From RGIG995 sp045603745 (GTDB lineage Bacteria; Bacillota; Clostridia; Oscillospirales; UBA644), in the NCBI GenBank assembly GCA_045603745.1, contig JAZUMQ010000053.1, forward strand, positions 1 through 48,920: 48,920 nt of DNA, given 5' to 3'. The notes beneath the pieces are model-generated. The model was given only the letters and a program-made list of their open reading frames with translations, made no database searches and had not been told where the DNA came from. Below are positions 15,540 through 23,962 of the stretch, piece by piece (position 1 is the first letter of the stretch; each line of letters opens with the position of its first letter). A program made the position numbers and the translations under genes.

Positions 15540-16297
15540 TGGTTGTATTTGACAAACCCCATGCTCTGACCGATGCCCCCATGCATTATTGCCCCGGCTG
15601 TACCCACGGGATCGTTCATCGTCTCGTTGCCGAGGTTATCGATGAATTAGGCATTGAAGGAAAAACCATCGGCGTTGCCCCCGTTGGCTGCTCCGTTATG
15701 GCTTATAATTATTTTGCTTGCGATATGATCGAAGCGGCTCACGGCCGTGCTCCCGCCGTTGCTACCGGCGTAAAACGTGCCGATCCCGAAAATCACGTGG
15801 TCTTCACCTATCAGGGAGACGGTGACCTTGCTTCCATCGGTATGGCAGAAACGGTTCACGCCGCCGCCCGCAACGAAAACATTACCGTCATTTTTATCAA
15901 CAACGCCATTTACGGTATGACCGGCGGACAAATGGCTCCCACCTCTCTTCCCGGACAGGTGACCCAGACTTCTCCCTACGGTCGCGACACGAATCACTGC
16001 GGTTTCCCCATCAAGGTCTGCGAACTGCTCTCCGAATTGGACGGACCGGAATATTTGACCCGCGTCACCGTCAACAGCGTGAAGAATATCAAAACCGCCA
16101 AAGCCGCGATTAAAAAGGCGTTTCAGAATCAGCTCGACGGAAAAGGATTTTCTTTGGTGGAAGTCCTTTCTTCCTGCCCCACCAACTGGGGTATGACCCC
16201 CCAAAAAGCCTTGGAATGGATCGACGAAAAGATGATTCCTTATTACCCCTTGGGTGTGTATAAAGACAGATCTGCCGCAAAGGAGGAGACGAAATGA
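15539..16297 (+). CDS. vorA: 2-oxoacid:ferredoxin oxidoreductase beta subunit (TPP-binding)
   Basis: The 252-residue catalytic subunit binds thiamine diphosphate. It has CPGCTHG near residue 19, GDGDLASIG followed by the NNAIYGMTGGQ Mg/TPP motif, and the TSPYGR segment of the family. It works with VorB, VorC and VorD on branched 2-oxoacids. It is translationally coupled at both ends: TAATG with vorB and ATGA with vorC. Length (about 250) is normal for the beta subunit. Confidence 0.9.
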   Translation: MVVFDKPHALTDAPMHYCPGCTHGIVHRLVAEVIDELGIEGKTIGVAPVGCSVMAYNYFACDMIEAAHGRAPAVATGVKRADPENHVVFTYQGDGDLASIGMAETVHAAARNENITVIFINNAIYGMTGGQMAPTSLPGQVTQTSPYGRDTNHCGFPIKVCELLSELDGPEYLTRVTVNSVKNIKTAKAAIKKAFQNQLDGKGFSLVEVLSSCPTNWGMTPQKALEWIDEKMIPYYPLGVYKDRSAAKEETK

Positions 16298-16827
16298 GCA
16301 CGAAACAATTTTTGTTCTCCGGATTCGGCGGTCAGGGAATCCTGTTTGCCGGAAAATTCATCGCCTATAAAGGATTGATGGACGGCAAAAACGTCAGTTG
16401 GCTTCCCTCCTACGGTCCCGAAATGCGGGGCGGTACCGCTTCCTGCGGTGTTATCGTCGGAGATGAAACCGTTGGTTCTCCCATCGTTTCCCGTCCCGAC
16501 GTATTGGTTGCCATGAATCTTCCTTCCTTGGATAAATATGAATCTACCGTAGCCCCCGGCGGAATCATTTTCGTGGACTCCACCTTGGTTTCCCGGGCGG
16601 TCAATCGTACCGACGTTACCGTTTATCCCATTCCTGCCACTCAAATGGCAAGCGATAACGGTACCCCCACCCTTGCCAACATGATTCTCGTAGGCAAGAT
16701 TTTGAACGTTCTCAACGACTTTGACGAAACCAGCGTTCGTACCGCTTTGGGGAAAGTGATTTCTGCCAAGCGTGCCGATATGTTGGAAGTCAATCTTAAC
16801 GCCATGAAATTGGGCGCAGATTATTGA
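16294..16827 (+). CDS. vorC: 2-oxoacid:ferredoxin oxidoreductase gamma subunit
   Basis: The 177-residue subunit has the POR/KorC fold: FSGFGGQGILFAGKFIAY at the N-terminus, then SWLPSYGPEMRGGTASC and a MNLPSLDKYES segment. It completes the four-subunit VOR complex and shapes the CoA-binding site. Its start overlaps the vorA stop by 4 bp. The stop is followed within 15 bp by ilvE. Confidence 0.9.
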   Translation: MSTKQFLFSGFGGQGILFAGKFIAYKGLMDGKNVSWLPSYGPEMRGGTASCGVIVGDETVGSPIVSRPDVLVAMNLPSLDKYESTVAPGGIIFVDSTLVSRAVNRTDVTVYPIPATQMASDNGTPTLANMILVGKILNVLNDFDETSVRTALGKVISAKRADMLEVNLNAMKLGADY

Positions 16828-16841
16828 AAGGAAACTTGGTT

Positions 16842-17909
16842 ATGTTGAATATTTCCGTTACGAAAACCACCGCACCCAAGGAAAAGCCCGACGCTTCCAC
16901 CCTTGGTTTCGGGAAGTTTTTCACCGACCATATGTTTATGATGGACTATTCCCGGGAAGAAGGTTGGCATGATGCCCGCATCATTCCCTTTGGAAACCTT
17001 TCTTTACACCCGGCGTCCACGGTTTTGCATTACGGCTCTGAAATTTTCGAGGGGCTGAAAGCATATCGCCGCGCCGACGGAAAAGTTCAGTTGTTCCGTC
17101 CCATGGAAAATATCCGCCGTTTGAACAACTCTGCGGAGCGTCTCTGCTTGCCTCAGATCCCCGAAGAAGATGCCTTCCAGGTGTTAAAAGCCTTCGTGGA
17201 CATGGAACAGGATTGGACTCCTTCCGCGCCCGGAACCTCTCTGTACCTTCGTCCGTTCCTGTTTGGAAACGACGAAACTTTGGGAGTTCACGCGGTACAT
17301 AACGCCACGTTCGTTATCATCGCTTCTCCTGTGGGAAGTTATTACAAAGAAGGCATCAACCCGGTTCGCATCATGATTGAAGACGAAGATGTCCGTGCGG
17401 TTCGGGGCGGTACCGGATATGCAAAATGCGGCGGGAACTACGCCGCCAGTAACCGTGCCGGCGAACGGGCGGAGAAAAAGGGATATTCCCAGGTTCTCTG
17501 GTTGGACGGTGTGGAACGCAAATATATCGAAGAAGTCGGCGCAATGAACGTTATGTTTAAAATTGCCGGCGAAATCGTCACGCCCATGCTTTCCGGTTCG
17601 ATCCTACCCGGGATTACCCGGAAATCCTGCCTGGAAGTCCTACGCAAAGAGGGTTATAAGGTCAGCGAACGACTATTGAGCATCGACGAATTGGCAGAAG
17701 CCCTATCCAACGGCACTTTGGAAGAAGCTTGGGGTTGCGGTACTGCCGCCGTGGTTTCTCCCATCGGTGAACTATGCTACAAAGATACCAAATATATCAT
17801 CAATGACGGTAAAATCGGCGCCGTCACTCAACACCTGTATGACACCCTGACCGGAATCCAATGGGGCAAGATCGAAGATACCTTCGGTTGGACTTGCTCG
17901 ATTGACTGA
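16842..17909 (+). CDS. ilvE: Branched-chain amino acid aminotransferase
   Basis: The 355-residue class IV PLP enzyme interconverts 2-oxoisovalerate, 2-oxo-3-methylvalerate and 2-oxoisocaproate with Val, Ile and Leu, using glutamate. The PLP lysine lies in GTGYAKCGGNYAAS; HYGSEIFEGLKAY and the late EEAWGCGTAAVVSP and GIQWGKIED motifs place it in the longer BCAT-II subfamily. The start at 16842 follows AAAGGAA; a TTG at 16824 overlapping vorC is less likely. As last gene of the Val T-box operon it supplies the final step of the proposed fatty-acid-to-amino-acid route. Confidence 0.95.
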   Translation: MLNISVTKTTAPKEKPDASTLGFGKFFTDHMFMMDYSREEGWHDARIIPFGNLSLHPASTVLHYGSEIFEGLKAYRRADGKVQLFRPMENIRRLNNSAERLCLPQIPEEDAFQVLKAFVDMEQDWTPSAPGTSLYLRPFLFGNDETLGVHAVHNATFVIIASPVGSYYKEGINPVRIMIEDEDVRAVRGGTGYAKCGGNYAASNRAGERAEKKGYSQVLWLDGVERKYIEEVGAMNVMFKIAGEIVTPMLSGSILPGITRKSCLEVLRKEGYKVSERLLSIDELAEALSNGTLEEAWGCGTAAVVSPIGELCYKDTKYIINDGKIGAVTQHLYDTLTGIQWGKIEDTFGWTCSID

Positions 17910-17936
17910 TTTATATCGGTATATGATTGTACCTGC

Positions 17937-17982
17937 GGTCCCGGAGTCGGTGTAAGCCGACCCCGGGGCTTTATACTTTTAC
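17937..17982 (+). terminator. Terminator of the vor-ilvE operon
   Basis: GTCCCGGAGTCGG (17938-17950) and CCGACCCCGGGGC (17957-17969) form a GC-rich stem with one mismatch, followed by TTTATACTTTT. It separates the Val operon from the LeuA-like unit. Confidence 0.75.
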
Positions 17983-18038
17983 AAATCCAAAGGAAAAATT
18001 TTTACGAACAAGTACGAATATAAAAGGAGAAATTCATT

Positions 18039-19418
18039 ATGAAACAAATCGTTATTTCTGACACGACGCTCTGCAAAGAAGGCAGTGCGTACACTTTTAA
18101 AGAGAAGATCGAAATCGCCCGTCAACTGGAACGCTTGAACGTTGACGTTATCGAACTTCCCGAGATTCAAAACGGAAAAACCGATATTCTACTTGTTCGT
18201 ACTTTGTCGTCCTTTGTGAAAAATTCCATTCTCTCCGTTGCCGTCGGAGTTGCCCCCGACAGTTTGGAAAACGCCCTGCAGGCGTTGTCCGGGGCGGCTC
18301 GTCCGCGGGTTCGGGTGGAAGTCCCTCTCTCTCCCGTGGGCATGGAATATCAGAGCCACAAAAAGCCTCCCAAGATGCTGGAGTTTATTTCCGCGACCGT
18401 TGCGGCTGCAAAACAATCCTGCGCGGACGTGGAATTTTGTGCCGTGGACGCAACTCGGGCAGAACCGGAATTCTTGAAAACGGCCGTAGAAACCGCCCTT
18501 TCTGCCGGAGCAACCGGAATTGCCTTGTGTGACAGTGCCGCCGAAATGATGCCCGACGATTTCGCCGCCTTTGCGGCGGGGGTCAAATCCTACTGTTCCG
18601 TTCCCGTCTCGGTTCGTTGCGACGATAAAAACGGACTTGCCTGCGCTTCTGCCATTTTGGCGGTTCGGACAGGGGTGGACGCCGTCAAAACCTGCGTGGG
18701 AGGAACCGGAGTTCCCTTGGAAACCTTTGCGGATATGATCAAAAATTGCGGCAATACCTATGGTTTTTCTTCTTCCGTCCGGGTAACGGAATTGCACCGG
18801 GGTATCAATCAGATTCGTTGGATTGCCGGCAATTCCAAGAGCGAACGGGTCACCGTTTCGGTTTCTTCTACCGACGATGAATCCATTCGCCTCGACAAGA
18901 GTGACGATCAAGCCGCCGTTACTTCCGCCGTCACCAAATTGGGTTATGACCTGTCGGAAGAGGACAACGCCCGGGTCTACGAAGAATTTCAGCGTGTGGC
19001 AGACCGAAAGACCGTTGGCGCCAAGGAATTGGACGCTATCGTTGCCAGCGCCGCTCTGCAGGTTCCTGCCTCTTATAAACTGAAAAGTTACGTTATCAAC
19101 AACGGAAACATTATATCCGCCAGTGCCCAGATCACGCTGGAACGAGAGGGCAAAGAACTGCCCGGGATCTGTATCGGAGACGGTCCGATGGACGCCGCCT
19201 TTAAGGCCATCGAGCAAATTATCGGTCATCATTACGAGCTGGACGATTTTCAGATTCAATCGGTCACCGAAGGGAAAGAAGCCGTGGGGTCCGCTTTGGT
19301 CAAGCTTCGCTCCAACGGGAAATTGTATTCCGGCAACGGTATTTCCACCGACATTGTCGGTGCGGGGATCCGTGCCTACCTCAATGCCGTCAACAAAATC
19401 GTTTATGAGGAGGCTTGA
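18039..19418 (+). CDS. LeuA-like protein with degenerate catalytic domain and intact-looking regulatory domain
   Basis: The 459-residue protein has the 2-isopropylmalate/homocitrate synthase layout: an HMGL-like TIM barrel (about 1-270), linker, and LeuA-type allosteric domain (about 345-459, ending IVGAGIRAYLNAVNKIV). The active site is wrecked. The canonical DTTLRDGEQ is DTTLCKEGS, and the metal-binding HxH before NDxGLA is RCD (SVRCDDKNGLA). The catalytic Arg, first metal Asp and both His are therefore missing. It should not make isopropylmalate. The C-terminal domain binds leucine in true LeuA, so it may be a leucine sensor or scaffold. It overlaps operonically with the next gene (2 bp gap). 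Confidence 0.8.
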   Translation: MKQIVISDTTLCKEGSAYTFKEKIEIARQLERLNVDVIELPEIQNGKTDILLVRTLSSFVKNSILSVAVGVAPDSLENALQALSGAARPRVRVEVPLSPVGMEYQSHKKPPKMLEFISATVAAAKQSCADVEFCAVDATRAEPEFLKTAVETALSAGATGIALCDSAAEMMPDDFAAFAAGVKSYCSVPVSVRCDDKNGLACASAILAVRTGVDAVKTCVGGTGVPLETFADMIKNCGNTYGFSSSVRVTELHRGINQIRWIAGNSKSERVTVSVSSTDDESIRLDKSDDQAAVTSAVTKLGYDLSEEDNARVYEEFQRVADRKTVGAKELDAIVASAALQVPASYKLKSYVINNGNIISASAQITLEREGKELPGICIGDGPMDAAFKAIEQIIGHHYELDDFQIQSVTEGKEAVGSALVKLRSNGKLYSGNGISTDIVGAGIRAYLNAVNKIVYEEA

Positions 19419-19420
19419 AA

Positions 19421-21928
19421 ATGAAACTGTCTTTTTCCACCAGAGGGTGGCATGAAAATACTTTTGAAGAATTTTGCGATGTTGCCGTAGATTTGTCCTT
19501 CGGCGGGATTGAATTACATAACGTCAACAACCGCCTCTTTACCGATCGGGACGGTGCATTCCACGATTATGCCGCCGCCGCGACCCTGCGCCGGTTGTAT
19601 GAGAAAAAACTGCAGATTCCCTGCATTGATACCCTGTGCGATCTGTCCGACGATGCCGACGAAACGGCTTCTTTGGACGAGATTCGCCGTTGTATTGCCA
19701 TTGCCGGAAATCTTCATATTCCCAATATTCGTCTGAAGGCTACCGCCGCCGACGAATCTGCCTTGGACGGTATTGCAGACCGCATTTCCAAAGTGTTACC
19801 CGAGGCAGAAGAAAAGGGAATCACCCTTTTGTTGGAAACGTCGGGGATCTTTGCCAAGACCTCCGTGCTGCGGGAAATGCTCAACCGCTTTGCCTGTGAC
19901 AATCTCGCCGCCTTGTGGAATCTGTCTGCCGCTTATTTTGACGGCGGCGAATCCCCCGAAGAAATCATTCAGAACTTGGGTGCTTATATGCGGCACGTAC
20001 AGTTCAGCGATGGGGTGATGACCGAAAAGGGAATCGAATACCGTCTTGCCGGAGAAGGAGAATTGCCCATCGCCGAAATGATGTTGGCGCTCCGTTCCGT
20101 CAATTACGACGGCTTTATTTCTTTGGTCTGGGATCCGAAATGGTTTCCGGAACTGGACGATATGGAAATTATTTTCACCCAGTTCGTTAACTACATGAAG
20201 CAGTATAACGATACGTCTCGCAATGAAAAGACCTTGTACTACAATCGGGCACGAACCGGAAAATTTATCTGGAAAAAAGATCTGCTGATCGACCTGACCT
20301 TTTCTCAGGTTTTAGATCGCATGGTGGAAGAATTCCCCGATCAGTACGCCTTTAAATATACGACGTTAGACTACACCCGCACGTATAGTGAATTCCGGGA
20401 CGACGTGGATACCTTTGCCCGTTCTCTGATCTCCATGGGAGTCAAGGCGGGACATCACGTCGCCGTCTGGTGCTCCAACGTTCCCCAATGGTATATCGCT
20501 TTTTGGGCAACGGTCAAAATCGGTGCGGTTCTCGTTACGGTCAACACCGCCTACAAAATCGCTGAGGTGGAATATCTGCTCCGTCAATCGGATACCCACA
20601 CCCTGATTCTCACCGAAGGGGGAAAAGACAACCATTACGGTGAAATCATCGCTCAACTGTGCCCCGAATTGGAGACCATGAAGCCGGGAGATTCTCTCCA
20701 CGCCCATCGGTTGCCGTTTCTGCGCAACGTGATTACCGTAGGGTTTAAGCAAAAGGGCTGTATGACGTGGGAAGATGCCATTGCCCGGGCAAATCAAGTT
20801 CCCGTGGAAGAAGTGTACCGCATGGCGGCGTTGGTGGATAAAGACGACGTTTGTAATATGCAGTATACTTCCGGTACTACCGGATTCCCGAAGGGCGTTA
20901 TGCTGACCCACTATAACGTGGTCAACAACGGAAAATACATCGGCGACCACATGGATCTGTCCACCGCCGATCGCATGATGATCCAAGTTCCTATGTTCCA
21001 TTGCTTCGGTATGGTTTTGTCTATGACCGCTTCGATGACCCACGGAACGACCATGTATCCCTTGCCCTATTTCTCTCCCAAGCCGGCGTTGGCTTGCGTT
21101 CATAACGAACATATTACCGCCTTTAACGGCGTTCCAACCATGTTTATCGCCATGATGCAACACGAAGATTTCAAGAAGACCGATTTCTCTTATATGCGGA
21201 CCGGAATTATGGCGGGGGCGAACTGCCCTGCGGATCTGATGAAGCAGGCGACCCAGCCCGATAATATGAACATGAAAGAGATCGTTTCGGTTTACGGTCA
21301 GACCGAGGCTTCTCCCGGTTGTACCATGTCCAGTTATTACGATTCTTTGACCGTTCGTACAGAGACCGTCGGCTCTGCCTTTGCCAACGTGGAATGTAAG
21401 ATCGTTGATCCCGAAACCGGAGAAGATTGTCCCGATGGGGTTAACGGCGAATTTGTCGCTCGTGGATATAATATCATGAAAGGATATTATAAGATGCCTA
21501 AAGCCACTGCCGCCGCCATCGATAAAGACGGTTGGTTGCATACCGGAGACCTTGCCTGCCGCACTCCCGAAGGAAATTACAATATTACCGGCAGATTGAA
21601 GGATATGATTATCCGGGGCGGAGAAAATATTTATCCCAAAGAAATCGAAGAATTCATCTACACCCACCCCAAAGTCCGGGACGTGCAGGTTATCGGTGTT
21701 CCCGACAAACAGTACGGCGAAGAGATTATGGCTTGCATTATTCTGAAAGAGGGCGAGACCATGACCGCCGACGAGATGAAGGCTTATATCAACGCAAACA
21801 TGGCTCGCCACAAAGTACCCCGGTACGTTGACTTTGTAGATAAATTCCCCATGAACGCCGCCGGCAAGATCCTGAAATACAAAATGCGGGAAGAAGCGGT
21901 GGAAAAATTGGGGCTGAAGAAGGATTGA
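19421..21928 (+). CDS. TIM-barrel/acyl-CoA ligase fusion protein
   Basis: The 835-residue protein joins an N-terminal sugar-isomerase/AP-endonuclease-2-like TIM barrel (about 1-275; GWHENTFEEFCDVAVDLSF, LLLETSGIF, MRHVQFSDG, FISLVWDPKW) to an AMP-forming acyl-CoA ligase of the FadD/medium-chain type (about 295-835; QYTSGTTGFPKGVMLTHYN, VYGQTEASPG, WLHTGDLACRTPEG, GRLKDMIIRGGENIYPKEIE, AAGKILKYKMRE). All ligase core motifs are intact. Several barrel metal ligands expected of isomerases (Glu, Asp/His, His, Glu) can be placed only partly. The ATG at 19421 follows GAGGAGG; a TTG two codons earlier is less likely. Substrate unknown. Confidence 0.85.
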   Translation: MKLSFSTRGWHENTFEEFCDVAVDLSFGGIELHNVNNRLFTDRDGAFHDYAAAATLRRLYEKKLQIPCIDTLCDLSDDADETASLDEIRRCIAIAGNLHIPNIRLKATAADESALDGIADRISKVLPEAEEKGITLLLETSGIFAKTSVLREMLNRFACDNLAALWNLSAAYFDGGESPEEIIQNLGAYMRHVQFSDGVMTEKGIEYRLAGEGELPIAEMMLALRSVNYDGFISLVWDPKWFPELDDMEIIFTQFVNYMKQYNDTSRNEKTLYYNRARTGKFIWKKDLLIDLTFSQVLDRMVEEFPDQYAFKYTTLDYTRTYSEFRDDVDTFARSLISMGVKAGHHVAVWCSNVPQWYIAFWATVKIGAVLVTVNTAYKIAEVEYLLRQSDTHTLILTEGGKDNHYGEIIAQLCPELETMKPGDSLHAHRLPFLRNVITVGFKQKGCMTWEDAIARANQVPVEEVYRMAALVDKDDVCNMQYTSGTTGFPKGVMLTHYNVVNNGKYIGDHMDLSTADRMMIQVPMFHCFGMVLSMTASMTHGTTMYPLPYFSPKPALACVHNEHITAFNGVPTMFIAMMQHEDFKKTDFSYMRTGIMAGANCPADLMKQATQPDNMNMKEIVSVYGQTEASPGCTMSSYYDSLTVRTETVGSAFANVECKIVDPETGEDCPDGVNGEFVARGYNIMKGYYKMPKATAAAIDKDGWLHTGDLACRTPEGNYNITGRLKDMIIRGGENIYPKEIEEFIYTHPKVRDVQVIGVPDKQYGEEIMACIILKEGETMTADEMKAYINANMARHKVPRYVDFVDKFPMNAAGKILKYKMREEAVEKLGLKKD

Positions 21929-21931
21929 CCC

Positions 21932-22771
21932 ATGGTAAACGGAACATTTGTTATTGACGCCCACTGTCATATTTACCCTGAAAAGATTGCCGCCCGGGCG
22001 GTTGCTGGAACTGACGCCTTTTACGGCACCACTGCCCGCTGTCCTCAAGGAACGGTGGCGGAATTGCTGGAAGTGGGGCAAAAGGCAGGTACGGATCATT
22101 TCATCGTTCAATCCGTCGCTACCACCCCAAAGCAGGTTCGTTCGATCAACGAATTCATTGCATCGTCCGTGGCAAATTCCAACGGAAAATTAACCGGTTT
22201 GGGAACGATGCACCCGGAATGTGAAGATATTTCCGGGGAGATCGCCCATCTGAAGGAATTGGGATTAAAGGGAATCAAGATCCACCCCGATATTCAGGCT
22301 CGTCCCTTGGATCACCCCGGATTTTTGGAAATGTATGCCTGCTGTGAAAGGGAAGGGTTGCCGGTTTTGATGCATACCGGAGATTATCGGTACGATTTTT
22401 CCAATCCCAACCGCCTGATTCCGGTTTTGGAACAATTCCCGAATCTCACCGTCATCGGCGCCCACTTCGGGGGCTGGTCGATCTGGGAAGAAGCCACGGA
22501 AAAAATGGCGAAATATCAAAACCTCTACGTGGACTGTTCTTCCAGTCTGCCCTTTATGAAACACCCGGAGATCGCCGCGGAATTGGTTCACAAATACGGG
22601 GTTCATCGGGTTCTGTACGGAACGGATTATCCCATGTGGTCGCCAGTGGAAGAACTGGAACACTTCCTTGCCCTGAACCTCACCGACGACGAGCGTCAAC
22701 AGATCTTTTGGAAAAATGCTAAGAACCTCTTTTCCCTTTCCGATTCGATTTTCCAAACCGAAACGGTTTAA
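21932..22771 (+). CDS. Amidohydrolase 2 family protein
   Basis: The 279-residue TIM-barrel hydrolase carries the metal-binding HxH in DAHCHIYPEK, a lysine-containing IKIHPDIQ strand, MHTGDY, GAHFGGW and the final metal Asp in YGTDYPMW. These match amidohydrolase family 2 (ACMSD/resorcylate-decarboxylase-like), whose members hydrolyse or decarboxylate small acids. It starts 3 bp after the fusion-ligase stop and closes a three-gene unit. The exact reaction cannot be told; a C-C lyase or lactonase role in carboxylic-acid metabolism would fit its neighbours. Confidence 0.82.
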   Translation: MVNGTFVIDAHCHIYPEKIAARAVAGTDAFYGTTARCPQGTVAELLEVGQKAGTDHFIVQSVATTPKQVRSINEFIASSVANSNGKLTGLGTMHPECEDISGEIAHLKELGLKGIKIHPDIQARPLDHPGFLEMYACCEREGLPVLMHTGDYRYDFSNPNRLIPVLEQFPNLTVIGAHFGGWSIWEEATEKMAKYQNLYVDCSSSLPFMKHPEIAAELVHKYGVHRVLYGTDYPMWSPVEELEHFLALNLTDDERQQIFWKNAKNLFSLSDSIFQTETV

Positions 22772-22784
22772 AAAAGGAACGATA

Positions 22785-22835
22785 TTCTTCTTTCTTTTCA
22801 GGAGAAAAGAAAGAAGAAACAAGAAAGAAAAGCCA
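22785..22835 (+). repeat. Dispersed palindromic repeat, copy 3
   Basis: Perfect 15-bp arms TTCTTCTTTCTTTTC (22785-22799) and complement (22804-22818), AGGA loop, then a purine tail. It lies directly after the amidohydrolase stop, ahead of the shared terminator. Confidence 0.8.
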
Positions 22836-22838
22836 AAA

Positions 22839-22870
22839 ACTCCGCCCAAGGGTTTGGGCGGAGTGGTTTA
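22839..22870. terminator. Bidirectional terminator between amidohydrolase and pyr operon
   Basis: ACTCCGCCCAA pairs with TTTGGGCGGAGT (22839-22864) over a tiny loop, with T-rich sequence on the right and A-rich sequence on the left. It ends both the plus-strand unit and the minus-strand pyr operon. Confidence 0.85.
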
Positions 22871-22883
22871 TTTTAATCACATA

Positions 22884-23501
22884 TTATTTAAGAACTTCCG
22901 GGGAGATTTTTCGATCTTTGAAATAATATTCCCGGTCGTGTTCCCCGATGGGGCGCAGAACCCGGCAGGGGTTTCCCACGGCAACTACGTTTGGGGGAAT
23001 GTCTTTGGTTACAACGCTTCCGGCACCGATGACGGTATTGTCTCCCACCGACACTCCCGGCAGGAGGATTGCACCGGCACCGATCCAGCAGTTTCGTCCG
23101 ATATGAATCGGAAGATTGTATTGGTATACTTGCTCTCTCAATTCCGGTAAAATGGGGTGACCGGCGGTGGCAACGGTTACGTTGGGGCCGAACATGGTGT
23201 AGTCTCCCACGTAAATGTGGGTATCGTCTACCAAGGTAAGGTTAAAGTTGCAATAAACATTTTTCCCGAAATGGACGTGAGCCCCACCCCAATTTGCGTG
23301 AAAAGGCGGTTCAATATAACACCCCTCGCCGATTTCGGCAAACATTTCCTTCAACATTGCCTGTCGTTTTTCTCCTTCGGAGGGGCGGGTTTGATTGAAG
23401 TCGTACAGCCGTTCCAGGCATTGGGTCTGCTCTTTCGTCAATTCCGCATCGGAGCAGACGTAGAGTTCTCCCGATCTCATTTGTTCTTTTGTATTTCCCA
23501 T
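22884..23501 (-). CDS. Sugar O-acetyltransferase (maltose/galactoside acetyltransferase family)
   Basis: The 205-residue left-handed beta-helix enzyme has an N-terminal Mac domain (KEQMRSGELYVCSDAELT) and hexapeptide repeats ending GAGSVVTKDIPPNVVAVGNP. The catalytic His lies in ATAGHP. It moves acetyl from acetyl-CoA to a sugar hydroxyl and acts as a cytoplasmic trimer. Start at 23501 follows AAGGAAA; an ATG at 23522 lies before that site. It is 43 bp after pyrI on the same strand and may be a passenger at the end of the pyr operon. Function in pyrimidine synthesis is not expected. Confidence 0.88.
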   Translation of the reverse strand: MGNTKEQMRSGELYVCSDAELTKEQTQCLERLYDFNQTRPSEGEKRQAMLKEMFAEIGEGCYIEPPFHANWGGAHVHFGKNVYCNFNLTLVDDTHIYVGDYTMFGPNVTVATAGHPILPELREQVYQYNLPIHIGRNCWIGAGAILLPGVSVGDNTVIGAGSVVTKDIPPNVVAVGNPCRVLRPIGEHDREYYFKDRKISPEVLK

Positions 23502-23544
23502 AATTTTTCCTTGCTGAAGCAATAATGCTGATCTGCCGACGCCT

Positions 23545-23961
23545 TTATTTCGATGCGGTTTCGCAATAAATACAACGGTAGATCCGCTTTTCGGGGTCGG
23601 TCAGTTTGAAGATATGCTTCAACTCTTGCTCGGTGGAGGTGATGCACCGGGGATTTTTGCATTTCAGCACGTTGGTCAACGTGATCGGCAGATCAACGGT
23701 TTTCTTTTCCGCTAAAACGCCGTCTTTAATAACGTTGACGGTGATGCCCGGATCTACGTACCCCAAAATGTTCAGGTCAAGATCAATTTCCGCATCAATC
23801 TTGATGATGTCCTTTTTGCCCATTTTCCGGCTGTTGGAATTTTTGATGATGGCAACGGTACAATCCAGTTTTCCCAATCCCAAAAGGTCGTAGATCTCCA
23901 TGCCTTTTCCTGCGGAAATATGGTCGATCACGATGCCGTTACGAATGGAATCAATATGCAT
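23545..23961 (-). CDS. pyrI: Aspartate carbamoyltransferase regulatory subunit
   Basis: The 138-residue regulatory chain binds CTP/ATP through its N-terminal allosteric domain (IRNGIVIDHISAGKG) and docks to PyrB through a C-terminal zinc domain with CKNPRC and CIYC. Its presence implies an enterobacterial-style PyrB-PyrI holoenzyme with allosteric control. It starts one base after the pyrB stop, with the ribosome site inside pyrB. Length is slightly short of the E. coli protein (153). Confidence 0.95.
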   Translation of the reverse strand: MHIDSIRNGIVIDHISAGKGMEIYDLLGLGKLDCTVAIIKNSNSRKMGKKDIIKIDAEIDLDLNILGYVDPGITVNVIKDGVLAEKKTVDLPITLTNVLKCKNPRCITSTEQELKHIFKLTDPEKRIYRCIYCETASK

Positions 23962-23962
23962 T

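Noticed and set aside
14466..16827. 2-oxoglutarate oxidoreductase (KorABCD) assignment
   Set aside because: Subunit layout is the same, but the VorB-style N-terminus, ilvE and valine T-box favour branched 2-oxoacids.
8158..17909. Reading the operon as branched-chain amino acid breakdown
   Set aside because: VOR and IlvE also work in degradation, but T-box control by uncharged tRNA-Ile/Val turns the genes on in starvation, and AMP-forming ligases spend ATP to make acyl-CoA. Not excluded, but less likely.
18039..19418. Calling this gene leuA (2-isopropylmalate synthase)
   Set aside because: Catalytic and metal-binding residues are substituted (TTLCKEGS for TTLRDGEQ, RCD for HxH), so the enzyme name would mislead.
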